Shown: positions 52,392 through 59,967 of the stretch, in pieces
How the letters are laid out: each line of letters starts with the position of its first letter
How positions within the stretch are numbered: position 1 is the first letter of the stretch
NCBI RefSeq assembly: GCF_910585845.1
Contig: NZ_CAJUHF010000002.1
Coordinates: 1 to 64,000, forward strand
Direction: 5' to 3'
Length of the DNA stretch: 64,000 nt
Source of the DNA: an uncultured Bacteroides sp.
Lineage (GTDB): Bacteria; Bacteroidota; Bacteroidia; Bacteroidales; Bacteroidaceae
Program-made: the position numbers and the translations under genes
Notes under the pieces: generated by a model
Database searches by the model: none
The model's input: only the letters and a program-made list of their open reading frames with translations
What the model was told of the DNA's origin: nothing

Positions 52392-53417
52392 TTACATTTC
52401 GATGTCGTTGATTCGCACCACCCAGTCGTTCACTACGATACGCGTCTGCAACCAAATGCCCGCTTGCAGGAAGAAATAGAGTGTCCAGCGACTTTCGCGG
52501 TCCAGATACTCCTGGTCTCCCATATCGCTGTAACGGTCGCTTCGCATCAGCAACAGGTAGTTGTTGAGCGGGAAGTCTATCACGGTTTCTGCATCTTCGT
52601 GCCGCTTCACAAGCAGACGCGGAGAATTTTTGGTCATCAGCCGCGAGGTGCTGAGCTCGGCATAAGCCACTTCGACGGGACGGGGCACTACTTGATCGGG
52701 GCCTACGATAGAGACACCCGTCTGCGCTTGTCCTTTGGCCCAGGGAATGTAGGTAATATCGCCGTTGGGCAACAGGTCATTGTCGTAGTTGAAGAGTGTG
52801 TTGTCATCGATGATTTCGAAGTCGAAGTCATCGACTTTGACCGATGTTCCGTCTACATTCTGCAACACGATGCGTATGCTGTTGGTGTTCTTCATCATCT
52901 TCACTGTTCCTTCACTGTAGAGGTCGGCAGTGGCAAGGGTGAGTTGTCCCCAAAACATATCATGCAGGTTGCGACGTTCGGGCACGGTTAGGCAGTCGGC
53001 ATCCATGATGGTGCGCAAGTCTGTCCGCTTGCTGTCCGCCGCAGGTGTTTGCAACAGAGAGAAAGAACTTTTGTCACAGGCCAATCCACCGTATGCCACG
53101 AAATGATAATTTCCCTTTTCAAGATCCAGTGTCATCCGATAATCTTCATCCTGCAATTCCTCTCCTGTCACTATCTTTGTGTCTACGTAATTGTCCTTGT
53201 CATCGTAGATGTAAAGCGTCAGGCAATCCACCTGCTTAGGGAATGCATTGGCGAACTCCATGTTGTAGTCATAGACGAAACGCAACGATACACCGTGCGG
53301 ACATGGATCGAGGTCTTCGAATATCCGCTCGCACGAGGACAAGGCAACAGTTGCCAGCATGGCGCCAAGCACCACGCTGACAAACTGTGAAATTATATTC
53401 CGCTTTCTGCTTTGCAT
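52392..53417 (-). CDS. FimB/Mfa2-family pilus anchor subunit
   Basis: The 341-aa lipoprotein has lipobox ALSSC. Directly after it comes the family hallmark DLDPCPHGVSLRFVYDYN, then QVDCLTLYIYDDKDN and GNYHFVAYGGLAC. Mfa2/FimB proteins anchor type V pili to the outer membrane and set their length. The gene begins 14 bases after mfa1-like, the order expected for such operons. Confidence 0.9.
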   Translation of the reverse strand: MQSRKRNIISQFVSVVLGAMLATVALSSCERIFEDLDPCPHGVSLRFVYDYNMEFANAFPKQVDCLTLYIYDDKDNYVDTKIVTGEELQDEDYRMTLDLEKGNYHFVAYGGLACDKSSFSLLQTPAADSKRTDLRTIMDADCLTVPERRNLHDMFWGQLTLATADLYSEGTVKMMKNTNSIRIVLQNVDGTSVKVDDFDFEIIDDNTLFNYDNDLLPNGDITYIPWAKGQAQTGVSIVGPDQVVPRPVEVAYAELSTSRLMTKNSPRLLVKRHEDAETVIDFPLNNYLLLMRSDRYSDMGDQEYLDRESRWTLYFFLQAGIWLQTRIVVNDWVVRINDIEM

Positions 53418-53431
53418 GTCGGTCGGTTTTC

Positions 53432-55396
53432 TTAGAATTCGATATTATTTACGCGTACGGTCCAGGGGAGCACTTCAACAGAAAGAGTAATATAAACATC
53501 ACCTACTTCATCCGGATTGTCAGGATCAACGGGATCCGGATCGTTTTCGGTCACACGCGGATGGCCAAGCTGTTCGATTCTAGTCACCGCAAGTTTATAG
53601 ACATTATTACGTACTACGGCAAATTCCATCGGACCCATTACGCCATTGTTGTTATTGTCATTATGACGGTTCCAATAATAGTAGTAGCAGAAATATCCTT
53701 TGTTATTCTCCGAGTCTTTACTAGACTGATAAAGAGTGAACTCAGCGTCTGTCGCAGCTTTTTTGAATTCTTTGAGTGCATTCTCATTGTTATGGTGTTC
53801 AGTATTATACCACTTATTCCACAAATAGTCAGGACTTGTTTCATCATTACTATAAACTGCTGCGACCGCTCCCGCTCCATTTTCATCGGCTTTCTTTTCC
53901 GCTACGACCTCCACCGTGTTATTCTTACCAAATACAGTTTCATAGAGAATGTGGTCAGCCTTATTTTCAATAGCGTATGCACGCACTTCGCTCCAACTAA
54001 CAAACATGTGACTGCCGTATACATATAATATAGGATCTACGTTCGGATCACCAGTAGCTTCATTTATCACTCTCTTCAATTCAGCACTGGCATTTTCAGT
54101 TGCTATCATCTTACCCTTGAACACAAGACCTGTAGAAACCCCATTCTTTTGGTTATTGGCTTTAGGAATCGTGTTTTCGGTCACGTAACGCCAGATACGA
54201 TATTCCTTGTTCTTCCATTCATCTTTAACTCCCTCAATTACCTCAGATATTTCTTGAGTATACCACTGTTCACGCGCCACTTCATCAATGGCCCAAGCTT
54301 TGTTTGCATCAGAAGATCCCAAACAGAAATTGAAATTTTTTCCAAACTCAAATGAAGCGAAACTGTCTACCGATTTTTCTGCCGCATCAGTATCTACTAC
54401 ATAATTAGAACCATTTTCTAATCCGCAAAGTTGAGATCCTTCATTCAAACCATTCTCAGATACACGATGCAGGTAATAGAAATGTTTACTCATATTTACC
54501 AGTGCCATTTTCTGCAATTCAATCTGAATGGTCGTGACTGTTTTTCCATCTTTTTCTTCTGTCACCACATCATATTTTCGATCTCTTTTTTCACTTCCAT
54601 CTTTAAAGTCAAAACGAGCAACAGCACGCTCTACTTTGATACTTCCCTCATTATTTATCTCTGTATCAGAACTGGAGGCATTGTTTGTTCCCGACAAATT
54701 AAATGCTTTTGAAGGAGAGGTATGCGCATCCCATGTCTTTAGCTCGTGAGGAATTCTTTTGACAATATCCGCACTATTAGCTGTAGACATCAGAAAACCG
54801 TCCTTATGAGATGTTCCTCCCCAAGCGTCAGCATCCGAACCAGTCGGACCACCTGCCGGTGTTTCAATTATCTCGGCTACTGCATCCATCCACTTGCTCT
54901 TATCCTTATCTCCATTCAAAAGGAAATCTGTCAGACCTTTAGTCGGATTACAGAAAACATATACATTGATCTGATTATCTTCTAATTTACCATCTGCTCC
55001 ACCTTTTTTCTTATAATAATCGGCTAATACCGTCTTACTAATCTTATGGTTGGATTTGACAGTCGTATTACTTATAACCAAATCCTTAGAATCCAGGCCT
55101 AAGGCTATAAGCTCATTAGTTCCCTTATCAGCCAGCACCAACAAAACCCGGTTCACTTTATTTTCATAATCCTTTCCGACTTCAGTCCCATCTGTACTCG
55201 TTCCATCAGTGTTGGTCTCACTGCGCGTTCCTGCCCCTGCCACCGGCAATTGCACTTGCACATTCATATACACAGCATCTTCCAAATCAGGATTCGGGGT
55301 ATTTCCGCCCTCTTCCCATTCATCGCTGCTACATCCGGCAATGAGCCCCATTGCCAAGATTCCCATGAAAAAATTGCTCCAAAATTTCTTTTTCAT
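53432..55396 (-). CDS. Mfa1-family major pilin
   Basis: The 654-aa lipoprotein precursor has lipobox IAGC (about Cys22). The N-terminal beta domain includes AVYMNVQVQLP, AGTRSETN (a basic residue in the region cut during type V pilin maturation) and KVNRVLLVLADKG. It has the Mfa1-type C-terminus VYKLAVTRIEQLGHP, then VEVLPWTVRVNNIEF, the donor-strand-like tail. It would be the shaft subunit, polymerised by strand exchange after lipoprotein export. Confidence 0.9.
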   Translation of the reverse strand: MKKKFWSNFFMGILAMGLIAGCSSDEWEEGGNTPNPDLEDAVYMNVQVQLPVAGAGTRSETNTDGTSTDGTEVGKDYENKVNRVLLVLADKGTNELIALGLDSKDLVISNTTVKSNHKISKTVLADYYKKKGGADGKLEDNQINVYVFCNPTKGLTDFLLNGDKDKSKWMDAVAEIIETPAGGPTGSDADAWGGTSHKDGFLMSTANSADIVKRIPHELKTWDAHTSPSKAFNLSGTNNASSSDTEINNEGSIKVERAVARFDFKDGSEKRDRKYDVVTEEKDGKTVTTIQIELQKMALVNMSKHFYYLHRVSENGLNEGSQLCGLENGSNYVVDTDAAEKSVDSFASFEFGKNFNFCLGSSDANKAWAIDEVAREQWYTQEISEVIEGVKDEWKNKEYRIWRYVTENTIPKANNQKNGVSTGLVFKGKMIATENASAELKRVINEATGDPNVDPILYVYGSHMFVSWSEVRAYAIENKADHILYETVFGKNNTVEVVAEKKADENGAGAVAAVYSNDETSPDYLWNKWYNTEHHNNENALKEFKKAATDAEFTLYQSSKDSENNKGYFCYYYYWNRHNDNNNNGVMGPMEFAVVRNNVYKLAVTRIEQLGHPRVTENDPDPVDPDNPDEVGDVYITLSVEVLPWTVRVNNIEF

Positions 55397-55464
55397 AGCG
55401 TAATCAAATTAAATGTTCTATAATTAAGTTTATTCTATCCGATTAATCTTTCAGTTTTTTTGCC

Positions 55465-56907
55465 TTATTCCAAACTCTTTCTTACCTCTTCCAACCGTTT
55501 CAACATCTCTTTGGCTTTCTCCTGTCCTTTTCGGTCGGCCTCTTTCAGTAATGCCTCGGCCGCCTCGTAATTGCCGGAAAGAGCGGCGTGGATTCCCCGG
55601 GCATAAACCGCCTCGGACGTATCACCGGCTTTTTCCAGATATTTTTCTGCCAAAGGCAAGTTGCCTAAACGCATGGCGGTATTGGCAGCATTCAGGTTTG
55701 CAGTGGCATCTCCGGGGAACATGCGTACGGCTATCTCAAAAGTTTCGTTATACTCTTCGCTGCCCGGCTCCATGTCTTGTGCCACGAGGTACATTTCCTC
55801 CAAACTCAACTTCTGCGGTTGCGTCCGCAACAGACGCTTTATTTCCTCCGGATCAGTGTAGGCACGCACCTCATAACGCACCACGTAGTCGGAGTGGCGC
55901 AATCCGGGATAGACTTCACGCAACAGATAGGCATAATCGTCGCGATAAGTCACCTTAATCTTAGTATCTTTGGCATCCGGCTCCATGTCGCTGTCTATCA
56001 GGCGCAGGATCTCATCACGATAAGTCAGATGCGAACCTTTCACGAAGCGTCTCAGGCCTTCCCAGTCCTCCGGTTCGTAGTCAGTGATGAACAATGAGTC
56101 GGGGAAGTGGTATTGGTTGCGCACGTATTCCTTCAGCGTTGCCGTACGTCCTTTCGCCAAGCGTATATTGTTCGTGTACGAACCTTCGGGCGAAGCATAT
56201 CCCTTGATGCGAATGGTAAGAATGCGGGTATCGGCATCTTCTTTCACGGCGTCTATAGTAGCGAGGATCTTCTTCAACTCTTGCGGGTTACGACGATATT
56301 CGGGATATAGCTCCGTACGGTTTACAGGGAAATCGATGTAAGCCGAACCTTCTATCTGGTTGATTTTCTGTTCAGCCTTCGGGCGTATGTAGACGTATTC
56401 GGGGAAGAAAGCCATCGCATTCTTTTCCGGAAGTACGTTCTCCAACAGAGAAACATCGTTCAGGATGGGAGTGCCGCAACATCCGTTGGTGGTATTGGAA
56501 ACGTTCAGAGCGGCGTTAGTCATCCATTTCTCGTAAGGCACTACCAAGCGGTATTCGATCACATCCTGCTCACCGCTACGGTAGAGTTTGTCGAGTTTCA
56601 CTGCGGATTTATTGCGCAGATGGTGATAGTAACGGTTCCGTCCTGCCACCATCACTGCCGGCAATTCTATCTGGTGTTCGCCTTTGCTCAGTGTGGGGGC
56701 AAACACTACTTCGCGATTGGTGCCGACCTTGAGCGCCGAAACATCAAGATCCAACGAGACAAACAGTTTATCTTCCTGTCTGGACACTGCCAGGTTTCGC
56801 ACTTCCATCTGCCCGTCCATCAGCGACTGGGCTTTCAGCGTCGGTGCTGCGCATAGAGGCAACAGAGCGCAAATCAATATTTTCGCTATTCGATATCTTG
56901 CATCCAT
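55465..56907 (-). CDS. DUF3868 protein with OmpA-like and TPR parts
   Basis: The 480-aa protein has a signal peptide ending LKAQ. The N-terminal domain (GQMEVRNLAVSRQEDKLFVS) fits DUF3868. The middle carries an OmpA-like peptidoglycan-binding pattern (RILTIRIKGYASPEGSYTNN), and the C-terminal ~110 residues read as TPR helices (GNLPLAEKYLEKAGD). Such proteins accompany Mfa/Fim loci and may hold the pilus base to the wall. It is the second gene of the operon. Confidence 0.85.
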   Translation of the reverse strand: MDARYRIAKILICALLPLCAAPTLKAQSLMDGQMEVRNLAVSRQEDKLFVSLDLDVSALKVGTNREVVFAPTLSKGEHQIELPAVMVAGRNRYYHHLRNKSAVKLDKLYRSGEQDVIEYRLVVPYEKWMTNAALNVSNTTNGCCGTPILNDVSLLENVLPEKNAMAFFPEYVYIRPKAEQKINQIEGSAYIDFPVNRTELYPEYRRNPQELKKILATIDAVKEDADTRILTIRIKGYASPEGSYTNNIRLAKGRTATLKEYVRNQYHFPDSLFITDYEPEDWEGLRRFVKGSHLTYRDEILRLIDSDMEPDAKDTKIKVTYRDDYAYLLREVYPGLRHSDYVVRYEVRAYTDPEEIKRLLRTQPQKLSLEEMYLVAQDMEPGSEEYNETFEIAVRMFPGDATANLNAANTAMRLGNLPLAEKYLEKAGDTSEAVYARGIHAALSGNYEAAEALLKEADRKGQEKAKEMLKRLEEVRKSLE

Positions 56908-56918
56908 AACCGTAAAAT

Positions 56919-57509
56919 TTAAAATGTATAAACCAGATTGATTGCCGCTTTCGTAGGTCCTACGTAGTTGTGTGGTTTATCTTCCGCGACCTTGGTTCCG
57001 CAAGTGGCACAAGGATAGACATCGTAGCGGGTATAAACCCACCCGAAGCCAAACAGAGCTTCCAAATTCCAATGTTTATTAAGTATCCACGAATGACCAT
57101 ATACTAATCCAAGCCCTGCAAACCATCCTTGATAGCGATTGTCGGAGAGTCCGGAGAAGTCGGTTCCGAGAAAAGAAAGGTTATTGTCTAAATTCCCTAC
57201 ATTGTACTGCCCGCCAAGCGCATGTGCTCCGACGAAATGTCCTGCCCACCTATCGCAAAACCAATAACGTGCTTCAGGCTGCAACAGCCAGTGTTTCCAC
57301 TTCCGGTCGTGCGAGAAGGTCCATGCGTTGTAGTTGGCAGACATGTCAAACGTCCACTTATCTGCAATTCCAATCTCAATTCCAGCATTAAGTGTAGCAA
57401 ATGCATCATATATCAAATTACTTTTCAGTGCCACCTCCTGACATTTGGCACTGACGCTGAAAAGAGCTAAAAACAAAAACGCATAAAGTTTTAAAGTCAT
57501 CTTTCCCAT
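56919..57509 (-). CDS. DUF3575 outer-membrane protein, first gene of the pilus operon
   Basis: The 196-aa protein has a signal peptide (MGKMTLKLYAFLFLALFSVS, cut near KCQ). Beta-strand segments follow (ALKSNLIYDAFATLNAGIEI, WYFC-rich LLQPEARYWFCDRWAGHFVG), ending AAINLVYTF, a barrel-type C-terminus. This is the DUF3575 family. The start at 57509 is preferred over 57500; upstream open frame to 57596 begins with TTG. Together with DUF3868 it heads the operon behind the invertible promoter, with a ~300-base leader. Confidence 0.85.
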   Translation of the reverse strand: MGKMTLKLYAFLFLALFSVSAKCQEVALKSNLIYDAFATLNAGIEIGIADKWTFDMSANYNAWTFSHDRKWKHWLLQPEARYWFCDRWAGHFVGAHALGGQYNVGNLDNNLSFLGTDFSGLSDNRYQGWFAGLGLVYGHSWILNKHWNLEALFGFGWVYTRYDVYPCATCGTKVAEDKPHNYVGPTKAAINLVYTF

Positions 57510-57621
57510 TATACAAGATTTATTAATACCATTATATATAAGTTCCTCCAACATTGTGGAGAAAGTTTTATCAACCGAATTTATAAATCTCCCCAAAAAG
57601 ATTTGGGTTAAATACTATATG

Positions 57622-57747
57622 TTATATATTACTTGCACCAATAAAAACAATGGCAGGTATTCCAAAAACATATATATTCATACAACCACCCATCACTATT
57701 TCTTTTTTGATAGCATCGTAATTCCCAATAGCGTCTAAACTTCCCAT
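57622..57747 (-). CDS. Possible 41-aa ORF in the pilus operon leader
   Basis: Reading from ATG at 57747: MGSLDAIGNYDAIKKEIVMG, then a hydrophobic GCMNIYVFGIPAIVFIGASN, and stop. It lies between the promoter and the first structural gene. No family is recognised; it could be a small membrane peptide or chance. Confidence 0.3.
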   Translation of the reverse strand: MGSLDAIGNYDAIKKEIVMGGCMNIYVFGIPAIVFIGASNI

Positions 57748-57786
57748 TTTTTTTACAACAAGTCCTTCAAAAAACCATTTTCAGGA

Positions 57787-57807
57787 TTCATCTCTTCCCA
57801 AGAGATG
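57787..57807 (+). repeat. Left inverted repeat of the switch
   Basis: TTCATCTCTTCCCAAGAGATG. The site is itself a palindrome (11+3+11 over 57786-57810) whose centre CCC gives it direction. Confidence 0.85.
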
Positions 57808-57818
57808 AATTGGGGCTG

Positions 57819-57850
57819 CAAAAGTATGACAAACAGGGATAATCTCCAAA
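57819..57850 (-). promoter_or_regulatory. Pilus operon promoter inside the switch
   Basis: On the minus strand TTTG (57847-57850), 20 bases, then TACTTTTG (57819-57826) is a near-perfect Bacteroides promoter. It reads leftward through the left repeat to the DUF3575 gene. Confidence 0.75.
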
Positions 57851-58034
57851 TAGTTACATGCTTTTTTTATTTTTTTGCACGAAAAGGAGGTATCGGTATA
57901 TCGAACTGCATATCAATTTATAGAGTCGGACTTTTATATTGATATATTGCTTCTGAGCTATTCCACCCCCGTTTTGGGGTAATATACTCCTATCCAATCC
58001 ATCTCTTGTTTATAGAAAAATTATCTCCTCAGTC

Positions 58035-58055
58035 CATCTCTTGGGAAGAGATGAA
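58035..58055 (-). repeat. Right inverted repeat of the switch
   Basis: The inverse copy of 57787-57807, with centre GGG on the plus strand. A half-site CCATCTCTTG lies at 57999-58008. Confidence 0.85.
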
Positions 58056-58068
58056 CCACTTTCTTATT

Positions 58069-59031
58069 CTAAATTGAGTTTAGAATCAACCTATTAGCAT
58101 TGTCTATTATAGACGTATCGAGTGACGTCAGATAAATCAACGTCGTGTTTTCCGAATCATGCCCCATGCCTTCGCTAATGACGGAAAGAGGAATGTTCTT
58201 GCTTTTGGCTACGCTTGCCCACGAGTGACGGGCTACGTACATACTCAAGGGAATAGACGTCCTCGATATCTCCCTGATAAATTTCAACTTTCGATTGATC
58301 AGATGGAGTGCATTGATGTATTGCTTCCGCTCTTTCGTTCCCTTTTCCCGAATGATCGGAAGCAGATAGGGAGAACACGGCATTACAGGATACTTGTCAA
58401 GTATATCCTGCATGTACTTTTCCCATCTCACCCAAAGCAGTTGTCCTGTTTTCTTACGACGATAGGTAATCATTCCGTTTTTCAAATCGTCTTTCTTCAG
58501 ATAAGCCATGTCGATGAAAGACATTCCGCGGGTGTAGAAACTGAACAGGAACATGTCGCGGGCATAATCCAGTAAAGGTGCGGAAGAAAGATCCATCTGC
58601 CTGATGCTACGGATCTCTTTTAAGGAGAGACCGCGACGGGCTGTCTTTCCGATGCCCGTATATACAGATTTAAAAGGATGGTTCTGTGCGGTCAGCCCTT
58701 TTTCTACAGCACGGTTGTAGACGGCACGCAAGATTCGATTGTAAAAGGAGATAGTGTTCATGCTCACTCCGGTCTCTTTGAGATAGGCTTCGTAGGAAAC
58801 CAGCAGATCCGCATCGAACTCTTTCCACAAGACATCCTTGCCCTGGCGGAAACGCATGAAGCTGTTGAGCGTACTGGTGTAGGTCTCGCCGGTACGTACT
58901 TTGCCCAGTTCGTACATGCGGCGGATCACTTCTTGCATGAACGGTTGCAGAAAGTCGTTTGAAGAGATACCCGTTCTCACTCTCTTGTCCCTTGTGGCAG
59001 GGAGACTGAATTTGTTCTTGATAGATGACAT
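58069..59031 (-). CDS. Tyrosine recombinase (site-specific integrase)
   Basis: The 320-aa protein has an N-terminal SAM-like core-binding domain (~residues 28-115, NDFLQPFMQEVIRRMYELGK) and a catalytic domain. The expected residues are Arg168 (FYTRGMSFIDMA), Lys near 194, Arg268-His269 in YVARHSWAS, His291 (EGMGHDSENTT) and nucleophile Tyr300 (LIYL). It is the size of Bacteroides DNA invertases that flip promoters, smaller than conjugative-element integrases. No excisionase or mobile-element genes accompany it. Its position beside inverted repeats makes inversion of the pilus promoter its likely job. Confidence 0.92.
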   Translation of the reverse strand: MSSIKNKFSLPATRDKRVRTGISSNDFLQPFMQEVIRRMYELGKVRTGETYTSTLNSFMRFRQGKDVLWKEFDADLLVSYEAYLKETGVSMNTISFYNRILRAVYNRAVEKGLTAQNHPFKSVYTGIGKTARRGLSLKEIRSIRQMDLSSAPLLDYARDMFLFSFYTRGMSFIDMAYLKKDDLKNGMITYRRKKTGQLLWVRWEKYMQDILDKYPVMPCSPYLLPIIREKGTKERKQYINALHLINRKLKFIREISRTSIPLSMYVARHSWASVAKSKNIPLSVISEGMGHDSENTTLIYLTSLDTSIIDNANRLILNSI

Positions 59032-59159
59032 AACTATTTTTATATTAAATGGATTAATAAAAAGACTTGTGCAGCCGGCAATATACTTCTACATACAGGA
59101 AATATTGCATTCTTATCACATGCAAAGTAAAGGAAACGGTTCATCCGACATTTGGGGTG

Positions 59160-59243
59160 GCTAAAGTTCACGTTTGTGTCGCTAAACCTTAGCTTTGTCA
59201 TGCTAAACCTTAACTTTGTCATGCCAGACCTTAGCTTTAACTC
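59160..59243. repeat. 21-bp tandem repeat, four units
   Basis: The units are 59160-59180, 59181-59201, 59202-59222 and 59223-59243, with consensus GCTAAACCTTAGCTTTGTCA. They lie upstream of the recombinase gene. Confidence 0.85.
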
Positions 59244-59461
59244 AGATAGAAGTTTGTGTACATGACTACTACAACTACAGACCGTAGTGAATACGCGAAA
59301 CCGACGTACCGCATACGACAAACCACGGACAGGAATGTAAGCGTCTCCGGGGTTACAGGTAAATAGGTTCACCTTCCACAAGATGTTTCACCATAATCTT
59401 CTGTGTATGACACGATTAACAAATAGGTGAAAGATGTGAGGGATGAAATAGGGTATTTATT

Positions 59462-59648
59462 GGTTCTTCGTCACTTTTGGGGCAGTAAAATATACTAAAC
59501 ACCTTTATCTATAGACTATACCAGCTTATTTAAGGGAATAAAATTAAAGCTATCAAAAGACACATGTTCAATAGGACAAGCATTACCTTGTTAGGCAATA
59601 AATTTACTAGCTTTAACACATGAACTGCCCCAAAAGTGACGAAGAACC
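59462..59648. mobile_element. 187-bp MITE with ISL3-like ends and 8-bp target duplication
   Basis: The terminal 25 bases (59462-59486 and 59624-59648) are perfect inverted copies, starting GGTTCTTCGTCACTTTTGGG. The element is flanked on both sides by TATTTATT (59454-59461, 59649-59656). It encodes nothing. Its ends match the IS end at bases 1-55. Exact repeats suggest recent movement. Confidence 0.9.
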
Positions 59649-59722
59649 TATTTATTTTTAATTGTTGTGTTAGTTCGGAGGAATGCATCATACCATAACT
59701 AAGAAGTAATGAAAGGCTTCAT

Positions 59723-59803
59723 TACATTACTTGTTATACCCCTTTACATTACTTGTTATGCCCCTTTACATTACTTGTTATGCCTCATTACATTACTTGT
59801 TAT
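59723..59803. repeat. 22-bp tandem repeat, about four units
   Basis: The units are 59723-59744, 59745-59766, 59767-59788 and a partial fourth. The consensus is TACATTACTTGTTATGCCCC. The core is shared with 20291-20334. Confidence 0.9.
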
Positions 59804-59828
59804 GAGACAGATGTAATTCAATTTAGAG

Positions 59829-59878
59829 CCTGTTTGAATTTTCTTCAAAAAGTTTTTTCTTCACAAAATTTAAACAGG
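59829..59878. repeat. CTGTTTGAATTTT inverted repeat
   Basis: CCTGTTTGAATTTT (59829-59842) pairs with AAAATTTAAACAGG (59865-59878), with one G:U. It belongs to the family at 42578-42635; even the next bases (CTTCAAAAAG) agree. Confidence 0.75.
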
Positions 59879-59924
59879 TTCTTAATTCCGCCAACAAGTT
59901 TTCCTATTGTCAAATTATTATTCT

Positions 59925-59932
59925 TATATTTG
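59925..59932 (+). promoter_or_regulatory. -7 promoter box for the ArgE-like gene
   Basis: TATATTTG, 36 bases before the ATG at 59968. Confidence 0.55.
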
Positions 59933-59967
59933 CAACCATTCCCAACGATAACGACATAAGAAATATA

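Larger units (their letters stand above)
57787..58055. other. Probable invertible promoter segment (phase switch)
   Basis: The 269-bp segment is bounded by 21-bp inverted repeats. It contains a complete Bacteroides promoter pointing out of its left end into the pilus operon. A tyrosine recombinase gene ends 14 bases from the right repeat. No structural gene lies inside. In this orientation the operon is ON; inversion would turn the promoter toward the recombinase gene's 3' end (antisense). Confidence 0.75.

Noticed and set aside
58069..59031. Tyrosine recombinase as the integrase of a conjugative or integrative element
   Set aside because: No transfer, excision or relaxase genes and no att-like tRNA end are nearby; the promoter-flanking inverted repeats give a better explanation.
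59040..59381. 113-codon minus-strand frame upstream of the recombinase
   Set aside because: Its middle is the 21-bp repeat translated (MTKLRFS units), with no other protein-like features.
59160..59803. Tandem repeats as a CRISPR array
   Set aside because: The units touch each other with no unique spacers, and no cas genes are present.
59723..59803. 22-bp direct repeats as plasmid or element iterons
   Set aside because: No replication initiator gene lies nearby and similar-period arrays occur at many unrelated loci.
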